DNA of 26,199 bases from an uncultured Alcaligenaceae bacterium (GCA_937995985.1 CALKIR010000013.1:1-26199); one strand, 5' to 3'; shown: positions 16,498-25,052, numbered from the stretch's first letter. The notes: generated by a model not told the origin, from the letters alone. Numbers and translations are program-made.

Positions 16498-18003
16498 ATG
16501 CAAGCTGTTGGCACGCAGATCACCAGTATGTTTGTGATCTATATCGTCGGCATGTTGCTCATTGGCTGGCTAGGCTATAAGGCCACGAGCAACCTTTCGG
16601 ATTATATTTTGGGAGGCCGACGACTAGGCGCCTTTGTTGTTGCGCTGGCTGCCGGGGCATCAGACATGAGTGGTTGGCTACTCATGGGTCTGCCTGGTGC
16701 GGTATATAACGAGGGTATTTCGGCTTCATGGATTGCTATTGGCCTTACTATTGGCGCCTATCTTAACTGGCGCTTTGTTGCTGCACGTTTACGTGTCTAC
16801 ACAGAGCAATCAGGAGATGCCTTAACATTGCCAGACTTTTTTGCCCACCGTTTCGAAGACCACGGTAATATTTTGCGCATTGTTTCAGCCATTGTTATTT
16901 TAATTTTTTTCACTTTATACTGCGCCTCAGGTGTGGTGGCAGGAGCCCGCTTATTTGAGAGCATGTTTGGCTTTTCTTATCCAACAGCTATTTGGCTAGG
17001 GGCTTTTTGTACTATTGGTTATGTATTTATTGGTGGTTTTTTAGCCGTTAGCTGGACTGATACAGTTCAAGCCTCACTGATGTTCACCGCTTTAGTCATA
17101 ACTCCACTGATAGTCATTCAACAAGCAGGAGGCTTGGGAGAGGCACATACAATAGTACAGAGTATGAATCCAACCTTATCTAACTTATTTTATGATATGT
17201 CTGCAGTTGGTATTGTATCGCTGCTGGCTTGGGGATTGGGCTATTTTGGTCAACCTCATATCTTAGTCAGATTTATGGCAGCCGACTCCGTGCATACCAT
17301 ACCTAATGCGCGCCGCATCAGCATGACCTGGATGATTCTCTGTCTTGCAGGCGCTGTGGCCGTTGGCTATTTTGGAATCGCTTATTTCGCAGCCCACCCC
17401 GAGCAAGCCGCCGGTGTGACCGCTAATTCAGAACGTGTCTTTATTGAGTTATCCATATTATTATTTAATCCTTGGATAGCCGGCATTTTACTCGCTGCCA
17501 TTTTAGCAGCGGTTATGAGCACCTTATCGGCTCAACTCTTGGTTTGCTCTAGCTCCTTAACCCAAGATATTTATAAAACCTTCATACGTCGCGATGCCTC
17601 GCAGAGCGAATTAGTATGGTTTGGGCGCCTCATGGTGCTCTTTATTGCCCTTATTGCTATTTGGTTAGCCTGGAACCCAGAGAGTCTTGTACTGTCCATG
17701 GTGAGCTATGCGTGGGCTGGTTTTGGAGCTGCCTTTGGCCCAGTCGTCATTCTCTCTCTATTTTGGTCTCGAATGACACGCAATGGTGCATTAGCCGGTA
17801 TGATTGTAGGTGCTGCGGTAGTATTAATTTGGAACCATTATGCTTGGTTCTCTCTTTACGAAATAGTTCCTGGTTTTATCTTAGCCACCTTAAGCATTAT
17901 CATAGTGAGCCTACTCGATAAACAACCAAGCTCCTCCATACAAAACATCTTTATGCGCGTCCAAAAAGAAGTCACCACCAAGGGTTATCCCCATAACCTG
18001 TGA
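16498..18003 (+). CDS. putP: Sodium/proline symporter PutP
   Basis: A 501-residue sodium:solute symporter (SSF family, LeuT fold, about 13 membrane segments), length as in E. coli PutP. Seen: the TM2 segment ALAAGASDMSGWLLMGLPGA, in which D56 and S58 match the sodium/proline-site D55 and S57 of E. coli PutP, the SDYILGGRRLG loop at 34-44, and the NPWIAGILLAAILAAVMSTL segment around residue 330. It imports proline with Na+. Start ATG is preceded by AAAGGAGA. No proline dehydrogenase gene (putA) is adjacent. Expression may depend on the structured leader upstream. Confidence 0.93.
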   Translation: MQAVGTQITSMFVIYIVGMLLIGWLGYKATSNLSDYILGGRRLGAFVVALAAGASDMSGWLLMGLPGAVYNEGISASWIAIGLTIGAYLNWRFVAARLRVYTEQSGDALTLPDFFAHRFEDHGNILRIVSAIVILIFFTLYCASGVVAGARLFESMFGFSYPTAIWLGAFCTIGYVFIGGFLAVSWTDTVQASLMFTALVITPLIVIQQAGGLGEAHTIVQSMNPTLSNLFYDMSAVGIVSLLAWGLGYFGQPHILVRFMAADSVHTIPNARRISMTWMILCLAGAVAVGYFGIAYFAAHPEQAAGVTANSERVFIELSILLFNPWIAGILLAAILAAVMSTLSAQLLVCSSSLTQDIYKTFIRRDASQSELVWFGRLMVLFIALIAIWLAWNPESLVLSMVSYAWAGFGAAFGPVVILSLFWSRMTRNGALAGMIVGAAVVLIWNHYAWFSLYEIVPGFILATLSIIIVSLLDKQPSSSIQNIFMRVQKEVTTKGYPHNL

Positions 18004-18045
18004 ATAACCTTGGGGAAATTATCTGAACACTTGCAGCAAAGGCTG

Positions 18046-18081
18046 AGCCAATGAGCCTTAATGGTTCATTGGCTAATTTTT
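18046..18081 (+). terminator. Terminator after putP
   Basis: A 12-bp stem with one G-U pair (arms 18046-18057 and 18063-18074, loop TTAAT) followed by AATTTTT. It separates putP from the convergent nuclease-like gene and may serve both. Confidence 0.85.
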
Positions 18082-18109
18082 AACCAGACTAGAGGCATCC
18101 TATACCACC

Positions 18110-18826
18110 TTAACGCCACGATAGCCTCCTATTTGTGAAACGCATTTTACGTAAAAAACGAGGCAGCTCTGTATGATGTAACAAAAACACATTGGTACGC
18201 TCTGCCAGATCGATGGCCGCTGCAGTATAAGTCGAGTTCGTAACCACACACGCATGGGTACAACCGTAATAACTCTTAGCTGCAAAAACCTGTTGTACAG
18301 CCGAATTCCCCACCCGACCTGAAGATACCCACTTACATTGAACAGCTATCTTGATACCAAAGCCCTTAACCAATAAATCTGCCCCTTGGTCGCCTGACTG
18401 TCCTATGCGTTTTACTTTCCACCCCTCCTGCTTAAGGATCTTTTTTTGGACATAAGTTTCATACCTACGCCCAATTACAATACGGCTGTCTTCATCCCAA
18501 TACTCAAAATCAGAACCAGTATTTAATCTGGTCCCCCTAATACCACGATACCTAGAAAAAAAACCTGCCCTATAAGCAGCAAATCCTGCTATGGGCAAAA
18601 AAATTAATATCCCTCCTAACCCTTCCTCTAATACAGCAATTAGGATGGGTAACAAGATAATCACTGCCACAAAAAAGGGAATGACCCTCAATGTAATCAT
18701 TTGCCAAATACCATAAGAAGCAAAACTAAAAGCCCGCATTACATAACGCACCCCATAGTAAAATATTACTAAAACCAACAGAGAAGGCTCAACAAACAAC
18801 AAAAAAATAATTAATAACCACTTCAT
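18110..18826 (-). CDS. Membrane-anchored Mrr-like restriction-endonuclease-fold protein
   Basis: A 238-residue protein with two parts. Residues 1-90 contain three hydrophobic segments (about 3-24, 45-66 and 70-90). Residues 115-230 form an Mrr-cat/PD-(D/E)xK-like domain: E123 in YETYVQ, GDQGAD with D150, and Q163-C-K165, the D...QxK active-site signature of Mrr-type nucleases, then AVQQVFAAKSYYGC and VVTNSTYT typical of the family. The catalytic residues are present, so activity is possible. Such proteins are predicted to cut DNA, some preferring methylated DNA, but the membrane-anchored subgroup is poorly characterised. Convergent with putP; no methyltransferase is nearby. Confidence 0.82.
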   Translation of the reverse strand: MKWLLIIFLLFVEPSLLVLVIFYYGVRYVMRAFSFASYGIWQMITLRVIPFFVAVIILLPILIAVLEEGLGGILIFLPIAGFAAYRAGFFSRYRGIRGTRLNTGSDFEYWDEDSRIVIGRRYETYVQKKILKQEGWKVKRIGQSGDQGADLLVKGFGIKIAVQCKWVSSGRVGNSAVQQVFAAKSYYGCTHACVVTNSTYTAAAIDLAERTNVFLLHHTELPRFLRKMRFTNRRLSWR

Positions 18827-18988
18827 CCTAATTTTTTCTCTGTCTTACAAATCAATAAATTCTATTTAATAGAATAACAACTCTTAACAAATGCCTCATG
18901 CAACTACAGCTATACTCGGTTGATGCACCTACTAGTCGGAACCACAGCACAAACATACTATTACCCACACCTCTGATATCAAAAAATC

Positions 18989-19008
18989 AAGCCCGCCTAA
19001 GCGGGCTT
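18989..19008. terminator. Isolated terminator-like hairpin
   Basis: AAGCCCGC-CTAA-GCGGGCTT, a perfect 8-bp stem. Read on the minus strand it is followed by GATTTTTT, a good U-tract; on the plus strand the tail is poor. It lies in the 289-base gap between two divergent genes (18827-19115), where no minus-strand gene ends. Apart from this hairpin I see no gene in that gap. Confidence 0.5.
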
Positions 19009-19115
19009 AGTATTCCAACCCAATTACAATTCACCCAAACCACTTGTGATGAACTGAATTGACTTAAGTAGATGCCACATTATTTTTTATTTACCCCTAA
19101 GAAGATACCAACACT

Positions 19116-19541
19116 ATGCACAATGATCCCTCATCCCCCCCTAACCGCCCAAATAACACTCCTGACACCATTATAGATAGCACCCCCACTAACCAAGAGT
19201 TTATTAATTACGCAGCTGCTGAACGAATCTCATCTTTACGTACAGTTGCTATAGTAGTTTATATTTTACAAGCCCTAAGCTTTTTTACTATTATTACCGG
19301 TATTGTAGGGCTCATTATTAGCTACATTAAACGCGACGAAGCTAAAGGCACCTGGGTCTCCTCTCACTTCAGATGGCAAATTAGAACTTTTTGGTATTTT
19401 TTGCTGTGGGCTCTTATTGGGGCGATCTTGCTCTATGTTGTAATTGGTTTAGGGGTTCTTTTTATTGCATCCGTCTGGGCTATTTATCGTATTGTCAAAG
19501 GCGCATTATATGCCATTGAAAAAAAACCTATGTACTACTGA
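19116..19541 (+). CDS. DUF4870-like small membrane protein
   Basis: A 141-residue protein with a polar, proline- and threonine-rich N-terminal tail (1-40) and hydrophobic segments at about 42-70 and 92-130 (probably two passes in the second). The motif S83-H-F-R-W-Q-I-R-T-F-W93 with YIKRDEAKGTW just before it is typical of small conserved proteobacterial membrane proteins related to DUF4870. Function unknown in the family. The Shine-Dalgarno is modest (AAGAAG). A strong terminator follows, so it looks like a single-gene unit. Confidence 0.78.
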   Translation: MHNDPSSPPNRPNNTPDTIIDSTPTNQEFINYAAAERISSLRTVAIVVYILQALSFFTIITGIVGLIISYIKRDEAKGTWVSSHFRWQIRTFWYFLLWALIGAILLYVVIGLGVLFIASVWAIYRIVKGALYAIEKKPMYY

Positions 19542-19563
19542 TTAACCAATTCTTATTTATAAT

Positions 19564-19595
19564 TAGGCCCACTATTTCAGTGGGCCTATTTTTTT
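19564..19595 (+). terminator. Terminator after the DUF4870-like gene
   Basis: A perfect 10-bp stem TAGGCCCACT/AGTGGGCCTA (19564-19573 and 19579-19588) with a 5-base loop and seven T. It ends the plus-strand gene; the convergent 66-residue gene stops just beyond. Confidence 0.93.
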
Positions 19596-19611
19596 AAGTA
19601 TTTAAATTTTT

Positions 19612-19812
19612 TTATACGACAAGCAAACTGATTGCCCAGATTGCGACGAGCACAAAAATAATTAATAACAATAGTCGCACCATACAACCCATAGACCAAA
19701 ATGCGCCACTGGCTGCTCCTTCAGCAATATCCTTTGGTCGTCCCCCTGCTAAAAGGGCCCCCAAAGCGCCTAAAATAGCGCAAATAATAATGATAGTTAA
19801 AATAGTATTCAT
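19612..19812 (-). CDS. Small two-segment membrane protein, unknown function
   Basis: A 66-residue protein with hydrophobic segments at about 3-22 (ending in the glycine/alanine-rich GALGALLAGG) and 44-66, joined by RPKDIAEGAASGAFWSMGC. The ATG has AAGGGG five bases upstream, which supports a real gene. No family identified with confidence. It lies 36 bases downstream (in the direction of transcription) of the large glycosyltransferase gene and on the same strand, so both may share a transcript. Confidence 0.65.
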   Translation of the reverse strand: MNTILTIIIICAILGALGALLAGGRPKDIAEGAASGAFWSMGCMVRLLLLIIFVLVAIWAISLLVV

Positions 19813-19848
19813 AGGAACCCCTTTAGAAAAAATTACTACTTGAATAAT

Positions 19849-22800
19849 CTACTGCGGTCGTGTGTCCCCACTCGTCTCTTTGGCCATGATCCCAGCTAAT
19901 AACTGCTGCCAATAAGACGCTATACGTGTGGGGTGAAATCGCTGTGCTTCTGCATAAGCTGCTTGAGAAAATTGAGATAAATGATCGGCATGAGAAAAAT
20001 AATTAATAAGGATTTGCGCTGCGGCTTCCATATCCCTATAAGGCACTAACCACCCACTTTGTCCATGAGTAATTAAAGTGGCAGGACCATATTTAATATC
20101 ATAAGCTAATACCGGGCAGCCATGGGCCAAACTCTCTAATATGGATAAGGAGAAACCTTCTGCTCGACTAGTTAATAATGAGACCGCTGCTCGAGAAAAA
20201 ACTCCCGCAATATCATGGGTATAGCCCTTTAAGCGAACTACTTGCTCTAAGCCCAATTCCTCAATAAGCCTTTGAAGCGCAACTCGCTCTGGCCCCGAAC
20301 CATATATTTCTAACCGTTTATCTGGGTATTTTTTATGTAATAAACTCATGATTTGAATCGCATCCTGAACCCTTTTCTCAGGCGAGAGGCGAGCCACCAT
20401 AACTAACAGATCCTGATCTCTTTCTATTGTTGTGGCTACTTCTGACCCCTCATAGGCATGAGGGATGCAATGCACTTCATAGTCTCGATTGATAAAGCGC
20501 TGTTTAAAATCCTCCTGCTGCTCCGCAGTTAATACCACACACTGGTTAACCTTAAATTTATTATTTAATACCCCGCTATAATTACGATTCAGATCCCCTG
20601 TTTTAAGGTCTTGATTAAGAGAACGCAAATGATAACTATGAATCACTGATATTAGTTGCTGAGGAGTATCCTGATTCAACTCATGCAAAGATTCTGCCCA
20701 AGTTCTATTTTTATCAATAATAAAAACATTATGAGGATCATTGTGAAATTTTTTCTTTAGCCAGGCAGATCCCAATCCCACCTCTGAATCAAAACAGAGA
20801 TACGCTCCCTGATCCGCATCAAACCACTGTATCAATCTAATGCGGCCATTCTGATCAAAGCTTCTACTCATACAGCGCTGACCCTTAGGCGTATAACAGT
20901 CTTCCTTTAACACTCGCTCCTTGTCTCCTAAATACTGGGTCACTGCAAGTTGGCCAAACCGATTGAACTTATCCCTCTGTATTTTTTTGCCCGCATAAAA
21001 ATAATTAATATAGTTTGGTATTGTTTTTTCATTATCACGCCAAACTATATACATACGCATTTCCCCATTAGGATGGCGCACTCTTTGATGAGGGGTTGGC
21101 GTATTAGGTACATTACTTACTTTCCAATTGTGATCATACTTAATCTGAGCAGCGGGAAGATGTGCGCCTAAATTAATCTGCATGACCTCTTCATAGAGAT
21201 TCAATAAAGGAATTTCAGGGCGAACCAAACCTATTTTCTTTAGGTTCTGCCAAATTATCTGAATATCCAAATTTAAGCTCATAGTGAGCATAGTTGGCAC
21301 TATATTTAAATGCTCTACAAACAAATTAGCACGATTAATGGATGCATGCTCCACCCCTGTCAAATAGCGACTAAAATTAACATTACAAAAATAATAATTT
21401 TTCTTTTCAAAAGCTTTATTTTCTATATTTTTATTTTTTTCTTTTTGCTGCTCTGTCAGCATTTTCCAATAGGCTATATAACCAGACAGATAGTGCTCCA
21501 CATCATCAATACGCACTCGGAACGCATGATGACGAATAAAAAAACTGCCGACGATTTGGGATGGACGGCTATAAAACATCGCAAATTCAGGCCAAAAAAA
21601 CCCATTGAGTAAATAATGCGCCCGATGATGCAATGCTCGATAAAACTTCTCTTCATCAAACCCATCTAATACATGAATCATTTCAGGCATGCCCTTAATG
21701 CGCTCAAGCATATTCTGAAACGCCATTGATAATTCAAGTAAAGTTGGGAAAGTTGTGATGCGCTCAATAATAAAATCTAAATACCCTGCAATATTTTTTA
21801 CGCCAAATCTGAAATATTTTTCTTCGGGTTTATACAAGGTTAATTCATTGGCGCAGTAAGACAACCAATGATCATGCGCCTTCCAGTGCTCAGCTGCCAA
21901 AAAATACTCAAAACCTTTTTCAACTATTACTAACCAACGCGGGTCTTGAGTCAGACCATAGAGCCGTATCAACCCAAAAGCCGCCTCCCCGTCATAATAA
22001 ATAGTACGATATTCTTCTTTAACGCTAAGGTCTGCTGCATTTAAAACATGTACAAATTTTCCTGTGACACTATCTTGCATACGAGCAATGCCTAAGGCTA
22101 AGCTTTCCATCAAGGAATAATACTGATCATCTTGAGTAACCTCAGTATATTTGACCAAGGCCAGCAGACTCACAGCATTGGCGCCTAGTTTAATTTCATC
22201 GCCAATATCAACGTTATAGGCCACGGTGCTGCCATCTTCTTGGGGGTAGTGACGAATAATATGTTCTGCCAAATAATTCAAAGCTCGCTGTATGGCTGCA
22301 AATAATGTCGGGTCACGGGTAAGCTCATAGGCTTCAACCATAGAATATATGGTACTGGCGTGTCGGAGCGTATTGTAGGTGGGGATTGTTCGGCCAAAAC
22401 AAGGAAAATAACCGTAAACAAACTTACCTGTAGCATGAACTTGACGCGCTAAAAATGTTGATGCACTAACTATTAGGTCATAAACCTGATCGGCATTTAA
22501 TTGCTCTATCTGTCGCCTACCTCCATCACGCCCCGGCCCACTTAACCACTGCGGCTGCCCATGGCCGGGAATATGAGCCAAACGCTCATCATTTTCTACA
22601 AAAATTCCTTGGGTAGCAAACATCCATACAGACGTAGAGGGACCAAAATCAACCTCTGTGTTGGCACCGTATTTGATGCGAGCATAGCGCAAAAAATTAT
22701 TTTCATTCAGCTGTGCTACTGGAACCTTAGCGCCTTTATAGAGCATGGCATTACCATTTAACTCCTGCTCTAAAAAAGCATATTTAAATTCCGCATCTAA

Positions 22801-23142
22801 TGAAATTCCATACCTGAAATAACTGCGCTTACTCTTAGCTAAGTAATGACGTCCTAATTCTGCCCAAGTCATTTCCTTGGCACTGGTCACCCAATCAATT
22901 CTGAGCCATCGTACAGAAATTTTATTTCTTTCTGCAGCCCGCTGCGCCCATGCTGCACCTTTGGCCCACACCTCTGAAAAGCCCTGCCCCGTTACTTGGC
23001 CAACCTTTGCCCGACGCTTACCATCAGAGATTGAAAAAAACAAAATAATTTTTTTGCTCGACTTATCTGAAGCAACAAATAATTTTTGTGTTTGAGGAGC
23101 CAATTGCTCGTGCGCTTGTATTAATAATTTTGAAAGTGCCAT
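19849..23142 (-). CDS. Large two-part protein: helical (alpha/alpha) domain plus TagE-like GT4 glycosyltransferase
   Basis: A 1097-residue protein without signal peptide or clear membrane segments. Residues 1-130 are unassigned. Residues about 220-430 show repeated helical hairpins with NTLRHASTIYSMVEAYE (257-273), DIGDEIKLGANAVSLLALV (312-330) and YYDGEAAFGLIRLYG (382-396), resembling alpha/alpha-barrel sugar epimerase or hydrolase folds. Residues about 640-830 resemble the N-terminal part of poly(glycerol-phosphate) alpha-glucosyltransferases (YFYAGKKIQRDKFNRFGQL). Residues about 835-1090 are a GT4 domain with donor-site R918 and K923 (VARLSPEKR) and the E995-x7-E1003 motif (EGFSLSILE). Predicted cytoplasmic glycosyl transfer, probably to a cell-surface polymer; acceptor unknown. 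No capsule or LPS genes are adjacent. Confidence 0.75.
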   Translation of the reverse strand: MALSKLLIQAHEQLAPQTQKLFVASDKSSKKIILFFSISDGKRRAKVGQVTGQGFSEVWAKGAAWAQRAAERNKISVRWLRIDWVTSAKEMTWAELGRHYLAKSKRSYFRYGISLDAEFKYAFLEQELNGNAMLYKGAKVPVAQLNENNFLRYARIKYGANTEVDFGPSTSVWMFATQGIFVENDERLAHIPGHGQPQWLSGPGRDGGRRQIEQLNADQVYDLIVSASTFLARQVHATGKFVYGYFPCFGRTIPTYNTLRHASTIYSMVEAYELTRDPTLFAAIQRALNYLAEHIIRHYPQEDGSTVAYNVDIGDEIKLGANAVSLLALVKYTEVTQDDQYYSLMESLALGIARMQDSVTGKFVHVLNAADLSVKEEYRTIYYDGEAAFGLIRLYGLTQDPRWLVIVEKGFEYFLAAEHWKAHDHWLSYCANELTLYKPEEKYFRFGVKNIAGYLDFIIERITTFPTLLELSMAFQNMLERIKGMPEMIHVLDGFDEEKFYRALHHRAHYLLNGFFWPEFAMFYSRPSQIVGSFFIRHHAFRVRIDDVEHYLSGYIAYWKMLTEQQKEKNKNIENKAFEKKNYYFCNVNFSRYLTGVEHASINRANLFVEHLNIVPTMLTMSLNLDIQIIWQNLKKIGLVRPEIPLLNLYEEVMQINLGAHLPAAQIKYDHNWKVSNVPNTPTPHQRVRHPNGEMRMYIVWRDNEKTIPNYINYFYAGKKIQRDKFNRFGQLAVTQYLGDKERVLKEDCYTPKGQRCMSRSFDQNGRIRLIQWFDADQGAYLCFDSEVGLGSAWLKKKFHNDPHNVFIIDKNRTWAESLHELNQDTPQQLISVIHSYHLRSLNQDLKTGDLNRNYSGVLNNKFKVNQCVVLTAEQQEDFKQRFINRDYEVHCIPHAYEGSEVATTIERDQDLLVMVARLSPEKRVQDAIQIMSLLHKKYPDKRLEIYGSGPERVALQRLIEELGLEQVVRLKGYTHDIAGVFSRAAVSLLTSRAEGFSLSILESLAHGCPVLAYDIKYGPATLITHGQSGWLVPYRDMEAAAQILINYFSHADHLSQFSQAAYAEAQRFHPTRIASYWQQLLAGIMAKETSGDTRPQ

Positions 23143-23302
23143 TGATTCTTAAGACCTTAATAATAATGTAGGCGCCCAACTCTGATGAGCATTAACATGG
23201 CTTGAATTTATATCAACTATTAGTACTAATCAACAAATTAACCATAATTAAAGAATTAAAAATGAAAAGAGACTATTCTGTAATTAGCACGCAAAAACAT
23301 TA

Positions 23303-23308
23303 TATAAT
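23303..23308 (+). promoter_or_regulatory. Candidate -10 of the alcohol dehydrogenase gene
   Basis: A perfect TATAAT 39 bases ahead of the ATG. No convincing -35 is found 16-18 bases upstream, so an activator may be required. The rest of the gap between the divergent genes (23143-23347) is AT-rich with nothing else recognisable. Confidence 0.35.
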
Positions 23309-23347
23309 AATCTAAAATGAAATTTTTTATAAACAGAGAGGTATATT

Positions 23348-24451
23348 ATGAACGTCACAGCCGCCGTTACCTTGACCCAAGGTCAAAATTTTGAACTCAA
23401 AACTATTACTGTCCAAGAGCCCAAAGATGATGAGGTGCAAATTGAAATTGTTGCCACAGGGGTTTGTCATACAGATGCCGTGGCACGTGACCTTGAAGGT
23501 GTGGTGCCATTACCCGCAGTGCTGGGCCACGAAGGTGCAGGGATTGTCCGTCAAGTCGGCTCCGCAGTCAAAGATGTGCAAATAGGAGATCACGTAGTAT
23601 TGAGTTTTGCTAATTGCCATCACTGTGAGCATTGTTTAACAGGTCATCCCACTGTATGTGAGGAATTTAACCCTTTAAATTTTGGTGGTCGGCTCAGTGA
23701 TGGGCACACCCCTTATTACCTTGATGAGCAGCCTCTATCTGTATTTTTTGGCCAATCCTCCTTTAGTGAGATAGTGGTAACCAAAGCTAAAAACGTTGTT
23801 GTTGTAGATAAAGAGGTGGATTTATCTTTGCTTGGTCCACTAGGATGTGGCATTCAAACAGGTGCAGGAACAGTACTGAATCATCTGCGGCCTAAGGCCA
23901 ACAGCGCTATTGTCATTACAGGTGCGGGCGCTGTGGGGCTGAGTGCTATTATGGCAGCTAAAATCGTTGGTTGCTATCCCATTATTGCTGTTGATATTCA
24001 TGACCACCGTTTAGAACTAGCCAAAGAATTAGGCGCCACTCATACCATTAATGGCCAAAAAGAAGACACCGTTGCAGCAATCAAAAAGCTTACTGGTTCG
24101 GGTGCCCTGTATGCCATTGAAACGACCGGGGTTGCTCCTGTAGTCAAACAGGCTCTTGCTAGTGTCAAGCCATTGGGAACAGTGGCCATAGTCGGCTTTA
24201 CTGGAGAGGTGTGCTTTAATATCCAAAATGAGCTCATGGCCGAGGGCAAACAACTTGTTGGGGTTATTGAAGGGGACAGTATTCCGCGTATCTTTATTCC
24301 TGAGCTCGTTCGTTTATACAAACAGGGGCAATTTCCCTTTGATAAACTCGTGCAGTTCTACACCTTAGACCAAATTAACGAGGCCTTTGCCGATTCAGAA
24401 AGCGGCAAGGTTATCAAGCCTATTATTAAAATGCCACGGCATCAGAATTAA
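23348..24451 (+). CDS. Zinc-dependent aryl/benzyl-alcohol-type dehydrogenase
   Basis: A 367-residue medium-chain zinc alcohol dehydrogenase. Seen: catalytic zinc ligands C40, H61 and C167; structural zinc ligands C90, C93, C96 and C104; the Rossmann loop G192-A-G-A-V-G197; and D216 at the end of the next strand, indicating NAD rather than NADP. The CHTDAVARD and LNFGGRLSDGHTPYY stretches resemble benzyl-alcohol dehydrogenases (XylB/AreB). It would oxidise an aryl alcohol to its aldehyde, upstream of benzoate, though it sits 12 kb from the ben/cat unit and no aldehyde dehydrogenase is adjacent. The ATG follows GAGAGG. Substrate is inferred. Confidence 0.85.
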   Translation: MNVTAAVTLTQGQNFELKTITVQEPKDDEVQIEIVATGVCHTDAVARDLEGVVPLPAVLGHEGAGIVRQVGSAVKDVQIGDHVVLSFANCHHCEHCLTGHPTVCEEFNPLNFGGRLSDGHTPYYLDEQPLSVFFGQSSFSEIVVTKAKNVVVVDKEVDLSLLGPLGCGIQTGAGTVLNHLRPKANSAIVITGAGAVGLSAIMAAKIVGCYPIIAVDIHDHRLELAKELGATHTINGQKEDTVAAIKKLTGSGALYAIETTGVAPVVKQALASVKPLGTVAIVGFTGEVCFNIQNELMAEGKQLVGVIEGDSIPRIFIPELVRLYKQGQFPFDKLVQFYTLDQINEAFADSESGKVIKPIIKMPRHQN

Positions 24452-24492
24452 ATAGCAAAGCAATCTTGTCTGCACTTTAAGCTACTTTGTAT

Positions 24493-24518
24493 GCCCCTCT
24501 TAGAGGGGCTTCCTCTTT
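24493..24518 (+). terminator. Terminator after the alcohol dehydrogenase gene
   Basis: A 7-bp GC-rich stem GCCCCTC/GAGGGGC with a TTA loop followed by a pyrimidine tract (TTCCTCTTT), 41 bases after the stop. Confidence 0.75.
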
Positions 24519-24545
24519 CCCCGCATAGTTATCTCTAGGCTGATT

Positions 24546-25052
24546 GTGAATACGATGACTGTTTTCACTACTATTTTTCAATCTTTAATGAGACGTCTAT
24601 ATATTTTGATTCTCTTGAGTACCTTAATTGCCGCTTGTGCCCCCTCAGGCCAAGATACCACTCCGCCCATTCCTGATCAGGTCAGTTTTTATATCAATAA
24701 ATTGCCCGATCGCAGTTTTGTCGACTCATATGGCGATGAGGAGCAACCTAAAGTATGGTATACCGCCGCAGAACAACTCGGCGCACTTGGTGCAGATGCC
24801 ATCCCAGCACTCGCGCAACGCCTCCATACTGATGATGACTATGAGCTCATGTTAGTTGTATACGCGTTGATGCTAGCCTCCCAAGATCCTCAAGTCATGC
24901 AAGCAACCCAAAATCATTATCTGCAGCTTGATACCGTTCTAACCCCAGAAACAAACTCACTGAATAAAAGCCGAGCATTACAATGGTGCCAGAAATATTT
25001 TGATATTTGCTCCGGACAGTTTCTGCTGAAATCCAGCCCTCCTCAAAATTAA
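24546..25052 (+). CDS. Predicted lipoprotein with a short helical repeat-like region
   Basis: Up to 168 residues from a GTG at 24546. A signal-like stretch MRRLYILILLSTLIAAC begins at the ATG at 24588 and ends in a lipobox (I-A-A-C), so the mature protein would start at that cysteine, be lipid-modified and probably face the periplasm or outer membrane. Neither start has a strong Shine-Dalgarno; ATG 24588 gives the classical lipoprotein N-terminus and may be the true start. The middle stretch AAEQLGALGADAIPALAQRL looks like a HEAT-type helical repeat. Two cysteines near the C-terminus could form a disulfide. No specific function recognised. Confidence 0.7.
   Translation: MNTMTVFTTIFQSLMRRLYILILLSTLIAACAPSGQDTTPPIPDQVSFYINKLPDRSFVDSYGDEEQPKVWYTAAEQLGALGADAIPALAQRLHTDDDYELMLVVYALMLASQDPQVMQATQNHYLQLDTVLTPETNSLNKSRALQWCQKYFDICSGQFLLKSSPPQN

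Noticed and set aside
21310..21612. 100-codon plus-strand frame inside the large glycosyltransferase gene
   Set aside because: Phenylalanine/isoleucine-rich translation of an AT-rich antisense stretch, with no ribosome binding site.
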